Assembly: GCF_030272615.1 (NCBI RefSeq)
Contig: NC_081406.1
Location: forward strand, 476,500,900 to 476,564,899
Direction of reading: 5' to 3'
Source: Cryptomeria japonica
Taxonomy: Eukaryota; Streptophyta; Pinopsida; Cupressales; Cupressaceae
DNA: 64,000 nucleotides
Position numbers and translations under genes: made by a program. The notes under the pieces are model-generated. The model did no database searches. It had not been told where the DNA came from and was given only the letters and a program-made list of their open reading frames with translations. Positions 37,093-47,991 of the stretch are shown piece after piece. Position 1 is the stretch's first letter, and every line of letters starts with the position of its first letter.

Positions 37093-37393
37093 TTGGAGGA
37101 GATCCAATGACGCACATTGTTTCATGGGGTGGAGATGCACATCGGTTAAGCTTTGCAAAATGGAGAAAAGACTAACGATTGAGCAAGTTACTTGAAGATC
37201 TACGGTGCACGTTGATTCGTGAAGGGAAGATTATCAAGAGTTAAGCTTCGCGAAATGGTGAAAAGTATGTGCAGAAAAATGAAGGTTAGGTGAAGGTTAA
37301 AGATCACGCATCTTGGAGATGATCCAATGGTCGGCGTGGTTTCGTAAGGCAAAGATGCACGCCCGTTACCCTTTGCAAAGTGGCGAAAGGTGA
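37093..37393 (+). repeat. Three ~75-bp repeats, ~100-120 bp apart
   Basis: Units at about 37093-37171, 37191-37266 and 37313-37393 share GAGATCCAATG, a GATGCACG-like word, GTTAAGCTT and GCRAAATGGNGAAAAG. GC content is higher than in flanking sequence and several CG sites remain. Confidence 0.6.
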
Positions 37394-38735
37394 CATGGCA
37401 GGTCCAAGTGGAGGTCCAACTCGTGGGTCCTGTAGACAGGTGGCAACAAGTGGTAGTCCAGTGGTAGTCCAATGGTGGTGACGAGGTGGACAAGTGGTGA
37501 AAGATGAGGTGTCATCCCAAGTGGCACCCGGTGGACCCCATCAACGAATCATAAGCCGCTGCATGGTAGGACGTCAGGCCAAAAATGGGCAAAAAATCAA
37601 AATTAAATATATAGTTTTGACTATAGGGAAAAATTGAAAAATTTAAATCACAGAGGCACATGAATGATTAATTCGCTCAGAGGCTAATTTTTGCCCAAAA
37701 TATCAAGTATTATATATCACCGGAAATCTTCGAGAATAAGTAATAAAACCATATAGTTATTTTCCATGGTAAGGAGGAAGAAAATGAATTTCAGTTACAA
37801 AAGAAGACACTTGGTAGTGTGTTATGCAAATCTGATCTTTTCCCCTCCTATTCTTATTCCCATTTCTTCTCAATTGTAAGGGTTCCAGAAAATTGGAGAA
37901 ATGCTCCATATTTTCATGGTTTCCAATTTTGAGTTTTCTTGAAGATTGTACAGGGTAGGGCTTTTCTTTCAGTAATGGAGTTCAATTCTTGTTGTAGGTG
38001 TTCTTAGTTGCAGGTTCTTGTGTATGTAAGGCATGAACAAATTCACACAGAATTTATCTCTGAAATGTATTCTCATTTTATTCAAATCTGATTCTTAAGG
38101 AGGATCAAGTTAGTCATGAGCAGCTGTGTTTGTGAGTGTAATGTTTGTTTGTAGGTAATCTTCAAGGAAGATTTTAAACTTTGTGAGCAAAAATAGGGTT
38201 CATGTTTCTGGATCTGATATTTTTTGTGGATAAGCTTAGTAATGCATTTATGCAAGGCATTAAATGCAGGAATACTTAAGAATGAAGATGGATTTGCAGT
38301 ATAAGTTTTCATCTATAGTTTGATGTTTGACTCTATTGCCCTTGGATAAGGCACTGATCTTGCAATTAAGGGGATTCTCAAACCAATTTAAAATCCAATT
38401 AGAATATCTTTATTTTATGTTTTGAAATGTTTCATCTATCTCATGCTCAAACATAGCTGAGTTTTATGTGTAGATCTAGCATATATGCAATAATCCACTT
38501 GTTGTTGAGCCCTGGTGAGATCTATCTATTTCTATTGATGTTGTCATAGGTGTGTAATAGGTTTAATTTTAAGCATCAAAGGTATACCTGCCTAGGTTTT
38601 GCAGAGCTTGAAGAGTAGAAGGATTCATATCCTTGTCATGTTGTCCAAGCCCTAAGATTCTTCATAGATTGAATTGGTTACTTCATAGATTTGTAGGTGT
38701 ACTTGGGTTAATCATTTTTTATGAACAACAAAGTG

Positions 38736-39520
38736 ATTGGAAATCTTTATATGCAAAGGAACTAGAGGATATGAAGAAAGAAGATGAAGAATTTGATAAA
38801 CTTGAAGCCTTATTTGCTAGAAGAGTGCCTAAAGGACTGACAGGAAGTAAGTATGCAGGAAAATCACCTTTTAAATGCTTTGCATGTAATAAGATAGGTC
38901 GTTTTACATCTAGATGTCGTGAAATGAATTCAAGATTTGAAGAAAGAGCTAGAAGATCTTATAGGCCTAACCATGATTATCAGAACAAGCATAAGTACAG
39001 GAAAAACAAAGACAAATCATTCTACTATGTGGATGAGGAAGGTGTGACTAATTTTGATGATGAACCAATACAAGATTCAGCTAGTGGATCTAGCAATGGA
39101 AAGAAATGGGTATTTTTGGCTATCAAGGAAGATGATCCGGTACCTAAAGAGAAGGCCCTTGTTGCTAAAATTGAAGACAAGGATGAATGGGTAATTGATA
39201 GTGGATGTTCACATCATATGACTAGAGATAAAAGGAAGTTCTTATCTATGCAAGAATTTGATGGTGGTCTGGTTAGATTTGGAGATGAGAAAGCATGTAT
39301 GATCAAGGGAAGAGGAACAATATCATTGGATGGTAAGCATAACACTAATAATATTTATTATTTTGAAGGTTTAAGGCATAATATTTTGAGTGTAGGATAG
39401 TTGGTGGATAAGGAATTTTAGTTACAGTTCAAGGATGGAAAATGCAAGATTATCAACAGATCTAGATTGGAAATTACATCTGGTACATAGACTAAAGGTA
39501 ATATCTTTCATTTGTCGGTA
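38736..39520 (+). pseudogene. gag-pol: Copia gag end and protease
   Basis: Resumes gag after the insertion. Zinc knuckle KCFACNKIG then Arg in place of the expected His, then FTSRC (about 38875-38915). Protease motif WVIDSGCSHHMT near 39190-39225, followed by GRGTISLDGK and GLRHNILSVG, then TAG. Stops follow about every 50 codons. Confidence 0.87.
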
Positions 39521-39531
39521 AGAAGACATGT

Positions 39532-40560
39532 TTGATTGCACAAATTGATAAGAGTTGGCTATGGAATAAGAGGTTGTGTCATTTGAATTTTGATTGCATT
39601 GTGAAGATCAGTTCTACTAAGGCGGTTAGAGATATACCTAAGATTGTAAAGCTCTATAATATGGTATGTAAGGAATGTCAAATGGGAAAGCAAATTAGAA
39701 TTTATTTTAAGAGTATAAAGACAAATATAATGATGTTCTTGATCTTATTCATACTGATTTGTGTGGTCTTGCTAGAATCAAAAGTTTTTAGGGTGATAGA
39801 TATTTCATGCTAATCATTGATGATTATTCTAGAATGATGTGGGTTACTTTTCTAAGGAAGAAGTCTGAAGCATTTACAAAGTTTAAAATCTTTAAAGATA
39901 AAGTTAAGATAGAGACAGGATTGAAGATTAAATGTTTAAGGTCAGATAGGGGTGGAGAATTCACATCCGATGAATTTAACAACTATTGTGAGAAGAGTAA
40001 GATAAGGAGACAGTTGTCTGCACCTCAGACACCTTAGCAAAATGGAGTTGTGGAAAGGAAGAATAGAACTATCTTGGATGCAACTAGAACTATGATGATG
40101 GAAGCTAATCTACCTCATATCTACTGAAGAGAAGTTGTAAGCATGACGGTATACACATTAAATAGAGTTTATATCAAAGGAGATGTTAGTAAGACACCTT
40201 ATGAGTTATGGTTTGGTCATACACCGACAATTAAGTATTTTAGAATCTTTGGTAGTAAATGCTATATCAAAAGAGATGATTCCATTGGAAATTTTGATCC
40301 TAGATGTGATGAAGGAATATTTTTTGGTTATTCTAATGAAAGTAAAGCATATAAATGTTATAACAAAAGATTGCACAGAATTGTGGAGAGCACAAATGTC
40401 AAAGTGGATGAGAAGAACAAATGTCAAATCAGAACCTATGAGAGAGAACCAGCAATGGAAATGATCATAACTGAACCGGTAGCACCTACACCAAAACATA
40501 ATGTTGAACTAGTTACTCTGGTAGTATCACAAAATTCAACAATGACTGAATATCAGGATA
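39532..40560 (+). pseudogene. pol: Copia integrase
   Basis: Zinc-finger part KRLCHLNF ... CKECQMGK, then a shift of frame near 39790 past the first catalytic Asp, LIIDDYSRMMWVTF, the second Asp in LRSDRGGEF (~39950) and the Glu in QNGVVERKNR (~40060) after a TAG. The C-terminal piece 40143-40571 has TPYELWFGHTP and FRIFGSKCYIKR. Confidence 0.88.
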
Positions 40561-40599
40561 GAGGAACATAAAATTAGAAGACTCGTAGGTATGTAAGGT

Positions 40600-41710
40600 T
40601 GAATCATTCTGAAGATTAGATCATTGGAGACAAAAGAAAAGGAGTGATGACAAGAAGAAGGTTGGGAGATGATGAGATATGTTTTATTTCTTAAGTTGAA
40701 CTTGCATCAATAATTGAATCTTGTAAAGATGACTATTGGATGAAAGCTATGGAAGAAGAATTAGATCAGATAGAAAAGAATAACACATGGACTTTAGTTT
40801 CCCGACCTAAAAATAAGAATGCTATTGGAACTAAATGGGTTTTTAATCGAATGAAGATGGACAAGTTGTGAGGAATAAAGCTAGATTGGTTTGTAAAGGA
40901 TATTCTCAGAAGGAAGGAATTGATTATGATGAAACCTTTACACTGGTAGCTAGCATTGAAGCTATGAGATTATTTCTTTCTTATGCCGCTCATAAGAATT
41001 ATAAGGTTTATCCGATGGATGTTAAGTGTGCATTTCTAAATGGAGATCTTGAAGAGGAAGTTTATATTGAGCAACTTGATGGATTTTCACTTTCAGCTGA
41101 CAAAAACATGGTTTGCAGGTTAAAGAAAGCTTTATATGGATTGAAACAAGCCCCTAGAGCTTGGTATTCAAGACTGGATAAATATCTTTTGAAGCTTCAT
41201 TTCACTAAAGGTAATGCTGACAATAATTTATGTTACATGATCATTGATGATGACATTTTGATTGTTGAGGTATTTGTTCATGATATAATTTTTGGAGGTG
41301 AAGGTAAGTTGTGTACAGAATTCTCTAACAATATGAAGAATGAGTTTGAAATGTCTATGATTGGGGAGATTATATTTTTCTTAGCCTTGCAGATTATGCA
41401 AACTGATAAAGGTATTATCATCTATCAAACTAAGTATACTAGAGAGTTGTTGAAGAAATTTGGTATGGAAAATTGTAAACTGATTAGTACTCTGATGGTT
41501 ACAAGTGAGAAATTGACAAAGAAAGATGCATCTACACCAGTAAATCCTACTAGGTACAAGTCTATGATTGGTGGTTTGTTATATCTAACTGAGAATAGAC
41601 CAGATATAATGAATGTAGTTGATATTGTATCAAGGTATCAGAGTGATCCTAGAGAAAATCATGAGTGCAGTGGAAAGAATTTTCAGGTATTTGCAGGGAA
41701 CAACTAAGTA
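40600..41710 (+). pseudogene. pol: Copia reverse transcriptase, active site changed
   Basis: WTLVSRPKNKNAIGTKWV near 40790, a frameshift near 40865, then open 40868-41707: [54 protein letters not shown]. The YVDD box reads FVHD (~41275), replacing a catalytic Asp with His, so polymerase activity would be lost. A further frameshift near 41690 leads into RNase H. Confidence 0.9.
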
Positions 41711-42225
41711 TGGTTTGTGGTATCCTAAACAATGATGACTTTACATTATGTGCATATACAGATGCAAATTGGGTTGGAGATGTTGATGACCAAAAGAGCA
41801 CATCTAGTGGAGATTTCTTTCTTGGAAAGAAACTTGTTTCATGGATCAACAAGAAGCAGTTATGCACTTATTTATCTACTATTGAAACTGAGTATGTTGA
41901 TGTTTCTACTAACTGTACACAAGTTCTATGGATGAAGAAAATGGTGAAGGATATAAAGGTGGATTGTAATGAACCGGTAATTATTCACAGTGATAACTCT
42001 GCTGCTATTGATATATCAAAGAATCTAGTATTTCATTCTAAGACAAAGCACATATCTATCAAGTATAACTTTTTGAAGGAGAAGGTGGAAGCAAATGAAG
42101 TTAGACTAGTTTATGTGAACACTAAAGAGTAGATTGCAGACATTTTCACTAAACCTTTGCCTAAAGAATCATTTGAGTACTTCAGAGACACATTGGGGGT
42201 TTCTACCCCTTTGGTAGAGACCTGA
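41700..42225 (+). pseudogene. pol: Copia RNase H
   Basis: CAYTDANWVGDVDDQKSTSS, SWINKKQ, IIHSDNSAAIDISKN, TKHISIKYNF, then a TAG and ADIFTKPLPKESFEYFRDTLGV to TGA 42223. Asp and Glu positions of the domain look kept (TDANW, STIETEY, HSDNSAA). Confidence 0.9.
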
Positions 42226-42569
42226 GTGATGTTGATTGGCATCAGTCTCGTATACATTATCAAATCTATTAATCATTCTGGATTGATGTGGTGGTGCTAC
42301 TACTCAGGGGGAGTAGTCAGCTATAAGAATAAGAGGATTTATGACTTTTCTTTGATGTTTATGTCAGATTTCTAGCATTGATGTCAAAGGGAGAGAGATA
42401 TATGTGAAAAACAGAGCTTAACATAATATCAATCAAAGGGGAGTTTGGTTCACAGATTCATTGCTATATCATTTTGTGGGAGATTGTTGGTTGTCTTCCA
42501 TTGGGGGAGACTTGTTTGGCATTTCTTGGCACTTGGATATTTTTCACATCTAGTGTTGCCATCAATTCC
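42226..42569 (+). other. Copia 3' untranslated region
   Basis: Between pol stop and PPT. Contains several GGGGGAG or AAAGGGGAG purine runs (e.g. around 42307, 42388, 42435, 42503), resembling the PPT itself; no coding content. Confidence 0.6.
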
Positions 42570-42580
42570 AAAGGGGGAGA
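42570..42580 (+). promoter_or_regulatory. PPT of plus-strand copia
   Basis: AAAGGGGGAGA, one base before the 3' LTR. Confidence 0.92.
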
Positions 42581-42581
42581 T

Positions 42582-43818
42582 TGTTGGCAATTTGAAGGAA
42601 TTGATTATGTATTGCATTGTTTTTTTTCATTGATGGCAACACCGGTTGTTTTGGTTGTTTACCGATTTCTGGTTGGTTCTAGTAGAGTGGTTGGTTTATG
42701 ATATTGATCTGGTATACCTTGGTTTGTGGAATTAGTTTGAATCTTTCATTCATGCTATTCAAATGTGTATCATGATCAGTTGGTTTGAGATTTCATGACT
42801 TGGGAGCTATCATTTGTTCTAGTAAGCCTTTTGGTCACCAGTAAGGGTTTTACCGATAGAGCTTTGTTGAAGATCTTTTGATGCACATGATAAGTGGTGT
42901 TGGTACAGATTCTAGATGGCTTTCATAATTCTATTGGTTATCTTGTTCATGCTCCAGTTCATTGGTGGTGTTGGATTTGGTTTATGGTAACCTACTTTGG
43001 GTCTAGTGTTATCTAGGTTATAGACCAATTTCTGTAATGTGTTGGAGGATGTTCCTAATGCGTTACCGATGAGATTTAAGGATTGGTTTACATTGTTTTT
43101 GGCTTAAGCCAACTTGGTTGATCATTGGATTATGGATTTATGTTATGAACTTATTGTATTATCTTTTTGGTGGTCGATCTAATTGTTTAGGTCTCGGGTT
43201 GGTATAAATATGATGTAAGATCCCTTTGTAGATCATAGGTGAAGGATATAGGATGATCTGTGTGTGAATATGTTGTAATCATATGTAGAAGGTTTGGTCA
43301 ATCTTAGGTAATCAAATTGGGTTTGTAAAAGAGGTTTAAGGTCTTTGGTATTGAGCTTAATTGAAATTGTACTCAGGTATATGAGATGTCATACTTGAAG
43401 TTCATTCTTCTTTCCGGATTGTAGTCCGATGTTTTTGTAGTCAGTGAGGCTCCTTTTTATGATGAGTAGTGCGCTCTAGGTTGTTGGCCTTCCTGCATGT
43501 GCAAGCCCCTTATATTTTAATCACATACTTACTACAAAAGTATTATCTGACTATGGGTAGGCTTCCTACCATGGTTTTTCCCTTTACTGGGTATTCCATG
43601 TACAAATCTTAGTGTCATGTGTTATGGATGGATGGTAACTACTGTGTGATTTATGCTTGCATTTAATTGCTTTATATGTTATTCTAGTATTTGGTTTATG
43701 CATTCTGGTATTCAATTTATGTGTTTTGGTAGTAAGGTTTTGAATTATTAAAGTTTTGTAATCCGGTGACAGCTGATTCACCCCCCCCTCTCTGTTGTCC
43801 TCTAGGAGTTGTCTAATA
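42582..43818 (+). repeat. Copia 3' LTR (1237 bp)
   Basis: Pairs with 32489-33745; TATA box 43203-43210; followed by TSD gttag. Confidence 0.92.
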
Positions 43819-43916
43819 GTTAGGAGGTTGAAAATTATGTTGCAATAATAAGGAAATGGGAAATATATCAGATTTAGATGAGGTTAGAAACAAATTTGAT
43901 ATATGTTTCTATTTCA

Positions 43917-45009
43917 TGCTTAAAAATCATTAATGTAGAAATAGGAAATAAGGATGAGTCACCAAATCCTTAACTATCAAAGAAATTTCAAACATAAACC
44001 AATAGAAATTAACACAAGATGAGATTAAATTCAAATAAATTAAACTCCCTCATCCTGCATCGTGGTTTCCATTGTGCTTCTATGAATTATGCTTGTAGAT
44101 GGCTCTCAGGTATTGCACTAGGATTCCTGCATAGATTAGACAATTGTTTGAAGACTGTGATCCTAGAATGAATTGAGAAAAGAGGTTTAATTTATAGATT
44201 TTTAACATAGAGGAGGTGATGATTTTAACTCAAGGATTGATTGATAGATAACTTATTTAGATTGATCAGTTAACTCGTTAGATTGATCTATTAATAGAAT
44301 TGATTGGAGAGTGAAGCCAATTGATTGACTAGTAGACTAAATAGACTAGCTAGTTGACTAGATTGATTGATTAGAAGACTGAATTGATTGGAGAGATAAG
44401 TGGATTGATTGATCAGTAGACTAAATAGATGGATTAGTCAGAAAAAGGTGATTGAGAGTTAAAAGGGATGATTGATGTGTTAACTGAGTTAACTAATTAG
44501 ACAACTAATTTGATCAATCAATTTTGATTTTAGCATGTGTTGTAGGATTTTGAAATTGAATTTCATTTTCATTTTCAATTTGGATTTGAATTTGGTCATT
44601 CGAATGTTGAAATGCACATGAAATTAACTGAAATTTAGATTTGGTGAAATGTGAATTTGATGATTTGGAATTAGATGAAATTAATTGAAATTTGAATCTA
44701 GGAGAAAATGAAATGAAATTAGATGGAATTAAAATTTGGGGATTTGGAAGAATTTAATTAATTAATTTAAATAATTTAAATGAAATTATTTAAACTTAGG
44801 AAATAGAATTAATATTTAATTAATATTTGAAAAAAGGGGTTTGATGATAAATTAATTAAGATAAAAATTGAATAGTTGGTAAGATATATGATGATGATTA
44901 ATTTAGTTCAGAAGAATAAGATTAATATTAATGAAAGAATCAAAGAATTATTTAGCTAATAGGACAAATAATTAGAACATGATCAATGAGACATTTTTAG
45001 GTGTCTACA
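43917..45009 (-). repeat. Solo gypsy-type LTR (1093 bp)
   Basis: Minus strand starts TGTAGACACC and ends AAGCA; flanked by atttca (43911-43916 and 45010-45015), exact over 6 bp. No PBS or PPT beside it, so a solo LTR. Very rich in TTGATTGA and TTAATTAA words. Shares its first 15 bases with the LTR at 29845-30603. Confidence 0.7.
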
Positions 45010-45015
45010 ATTTCA

Positions 45016-46179
45016 ATGATATGATGAGTTCCAATGAAGAAAGAATTGCAATGATGAAGGTAAATAATGTAGAGTTTAATTTTTTTAATGTTATTATGGC
45101 AATGGATGTGAGGATAATGAGACTGCAACTAGGGAGAATCCTTTAGAGGATACATGTGAAAATGAAAAAGATAATTTACTAATCTAGATTGAAGAAGAAT
45201 GGGATAAATTGATTGTAGATAGAGTGAAAGTTTCAATAGAAAGAAATAAGGTATACTCATATATTAATTTATTTGATAAAAAGGAGAATGTAGAAATCAT
45301 AATAGATGGAGATGATTTGTTAATGAGGATTGCAACAAGAGAGGTAGAGTGGAATGCATTGGTTGTATGTCAAAGGGATGATGGAGTTACATGTCTTGTT
45401 GAAGACATGAAAGAAGAGAATGAAGTTGAAGTTGTTGTAGAGGTTGATCGAGGACCTAATGAAGATGACTCATTACTTAAATAAGAGATCCCTTTGAGTG
45501 AAGAGAATGAGAAAGAAGATGACTTACTTGAGGAAGTTGCAATCATAGTGAGAGGTGATGAAGAAGATGTTGCAACAAAAGAGGTAAACATTTATGAATT
45601 ACATAATTAAGAATTTGAGATGGATTTGTGTGTTGAAATGAGTAAAAAGAAGGATAGTGAAATGACAAGGTGGAATACAAATGTTGCATGTTGGTATGTG
45701 GAAGTTGTGAAAATTTGTGTAGGTAAACCTTAGTGGAGGTGGTTGATTCATGGTGGATTCAAATCCACAAAAGAGGTGAAGAGTGGAGAGGATATTTGGT
45801 GGAGGAGGTTAGCTAATCATGGGTTCAATCCCACAAAGGAAACAAAGAGAAGAGAGAACCATTGGTGGAGGTGGATGGTACATGGTGGATGAAAATCCAT
45901 GAGAGGAGCAAAGAGTGGTAAGACAAGTTTCGAGATAAAGGTGAAAATTGTTTTGGTGAGATATTGGAAGAAGAGGAAAAAGAAATAGTTCATGTGAAAT
46001 GATCACAATGATGGTGTTTTCTACAGATTGTCCGCAATCTCAAAGGGTGATTCTATCACTCAACTCTGATTTTGTGAGCCTATGTTCACAAACTTTCTAC
46101 TAGGTGTGTATGAAGCAGGAGCATCCTGTCAACCCATGCCAAAATGGGAGCTTTGAAAAAAAGTCTAGACATCCATTAA
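45016..46179 (+). pseudogene. Degenerate acidic coding-like tract
   Basis: Continues the host sequence of 30604-32483 and 43824-43910. Contains the 91-codon acidic ORF 45209-45484 (many Glu, Asp, Val) and further Glu-rich open pieces to about 45600. No family recognised. Ends with a stretch similar to 32202-32260. Confidence 0.35.
45733..45930 (+). repeat. Three tandem 66-bp repeats
   Basis: Units begin at 45733, 45799 and 45865, exactly 66 bp apart, each starting GTGGAGG. Each holds a small hairpin: GTGGA-TTCAAAT-CCAC, TGGG-TTCAAT-CCCA, and a weaker third. Divergence between units is considerable. Confidence 0.75.
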
Positions 46180-46269
46180 TGTAGGGTAAAGTGGGAATTG
46201 TATATGTCTAAAATTAATTAAAATTAATATTTAATTAATTTAAGCCTTTCCACATAATTAATTAATTTA

Positions 46270-47991
46270 ATTGTTTTGGTCCCCTTCTTCACTAATGTTG
46301 GATGGGTTAAGGTGGAGAATTTAAAAATGGTTAGGCACATTGGACAGGTTGAGGTGACTTGTTGGAAGGATCCTCTTGAATGGCCCTTGGGTGGCTCAGA
46401 TGAATATCGTGTGGTGTTGGTTAATATCTTGGAGGGTAGGTTATGTAGTTCCCTCAAGGAGAGAGATATTTTGGCTTGGGTTCCTAACCCAAAAGGCAAG
46501 TTTTCTATTGCTAAAGGTTATGCTCAGCTTGATAGGCAATTGCATGGTCTAGCAGATGTTTCTTGGTGGAAGAAGGTCTGGAATAGCTTCTCTTGTCTGA
46601 AATATAATTTCTTCTTATGGTTGGTTGCTCAAAGGAAATGCCTCACCTGGGAGAATCTTCGTAAGAGAGGCATCCAGGGACCATATATCTATTATCTTTG
46701 TATGCATAATGAGGAAGGCTGCTCCCACTTGTTTTTTCTATGCCCTTTCTCTAGGGAGATTTGGCACAAGTGGTGGGAGGCTTGGCAACATGCTTTGAAA
46801 CATGCTTGTTTTCATGCTACCTCCTTAATTAAATTTTGGGATAGCTTGGGCAGACCCCCAGCAAAGACCTCTTTTCTTCAAGTGGCCTGGGCTATTGGGC
46901 CAGCCCTTATTATCTAGAATTTGTGGCTGGAAAGGAATCAAAGGGTCTTTTGTGATTCACATATAAGGATTCCTCAGCTGTGGCATAAAATAGTTAATAG
47001 GTTTTAAGAGACAATCTTGGCTAAGTGAAATTTGTCTGAAAATGTTGATTCGGGTGATTATGCTATTGTAAGGAATTTGCAATTGGAAAACATTAAAATG
47101 GATTGTGCTACTGGAAATAGATCTCGACATACGAAGAAACAGATAAGTAGAGATGGAAAGTGGATTTTCCCTTCTGTGGGAATCTTAAAAATTAATACAG
47201 ATGGCTCTTCCCGTGGGAATCCTGGACAGGCAGGTATTGGAGGTATAGGTAGAGGTGATGATGGCTGTGCAATTTTTTTCTTCTCTATCGATATTGGGCA
47301 GCACTCTAACAATCTTATGGAGGCCCTAGCTATTAAGATTGTTGTTGAGTGAGGTTGTTCTTTAGGATGGAGGAAGATTATTTGTGAGTTAGATTCTCAA
47401 ATTGTTGTGGACATGTTGAACAAAAAAAATTTGAATGATGTGAGTTGGCAATTAGCTTCTATGGTCAGACAGATTTTACAACTGTGTAATACATTGGAAT
47501 TTGTCTCATTTTATCATATTCCCAGGGAGTGGAATAGAGTGGCTGATTGTTTGGCCAAGTGGGCTTCAGAGCATGTGGATGGTTAGTATTTTAGTGGAAG
47601 GGATGGTCTACCTCCTAATTATCTTGAAACTTTAGAAAGGTTAATGCTAGAAGACAAGGTGATGCAAGAGCACCCAGTGGTGTAGGATCAATTTCCCTTT
47701 TATGTTTGTTTCATTTTCTTTGTCATTTTTGAGGCCCTTTGAGGCCCCAGATGAGCCTAGTTTTTGGTGTAATTCCAAAGTAGTTGGCCTTCACCCTTAC
47801 TTTGAGCAATGCCATCTTTTTTAGGGCTTTCTGAAAAGGTATTATCTTTGGAAATACGAAGGTCGGATCTATAGTTGTGGTCACTAGACTTTGTAGTGGT
47901 GGTGCTGGTGGTTCTTGGTGGGCCTAAGGCCTGTTCTTTGTAATTCTGTGATTTCTGAATAAATCTTTACCCCTTTTTTCAAAAATAAAAA
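46270..47991 (+). mobile_element. 5'-truncated L1-type LINE
   Basis: Flanked by an 11-bp direct repeat taattaattta (46259-46269 and 47992-48002), though in low-complexity sequence. Contains only the C-terminal part of the second ORF, a 3' untranslated region, AATAAA at 47958-47963 and an A-rich end. Truncation at the 5' side is the usual result of LINE insertion. Confidence 0.8.
46276..47690 (+). pseudogene. LINE ORF2 C-terminal part: zinc-binding domain and RNase H
   Basis: The first ~210 codons match the zf-RVT domain that follows reverse transcriptase in plant L1 elements: WVPNPKGKFSIAKGY, WKKVWNSFSCLKYNFFLWL, ENLRKRGI, CSHLFFLCPFSREIW. After stops at 46915 and 47006 comes a plant-type RNase H (ILKINTDGSSRGNPGQAGIGG at 47183, then ICELDSQIVVDML and HIPREWNRVADCLAKWAS near 47520-47565). 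The frame holds across several stops. The RT itself is absent because of the 5' truncation. Confidence 0.88.

Larger units (their letters stand above)
34508..38730. mobile_element. 4.2-kb TG...CA insertion in copia gag, probable solo LTR
   Basis: Begins TGTTGGGACTC and ends GAACAACA, flanked by gagtg (34503-34507) and aagtg (38731-38735), one mismatch. Joining the flanks restores the gag frame (AAG AGT GAT TGG). No second terminal repeat, PBS or retroelement domain seen inside. An 84-codon ORF at 35885-36139 is unrecognised and is probably chance. Contains two repeat regions listed separately and a possible TATA box TATAAAGG near 35781. From 37570 to 38730 only AT-rich non-coding sequence. 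Confidence 0.6.
32489..43818 (+). mobile_element. Ty1/copia element, plus strand, split by a 4.2-kb insertion
   Basis: LTRs 32489-33745 and 42582-43818; TSD gttag (32484-32488 and 43819-43823) exact; PBS 33748-33759; PPT 42570-42580. Internal domain order gag-PR-INT-RT-RH. The LTRs match the one at 62761-63950, so two members of one family lie in the window. Coding parts carry several frameshifts and a changed RT active site. Confidence 0.93.

Noticed and set aside
45745-45835. tRNA gene suggested by GGATTCAAATCC and GGGTTCAATCCC
   Set aside because: Only T-arm-like hairpins; no acceptor, D or anticodon arms at the right distances. They belong to a 66-bp repeat.
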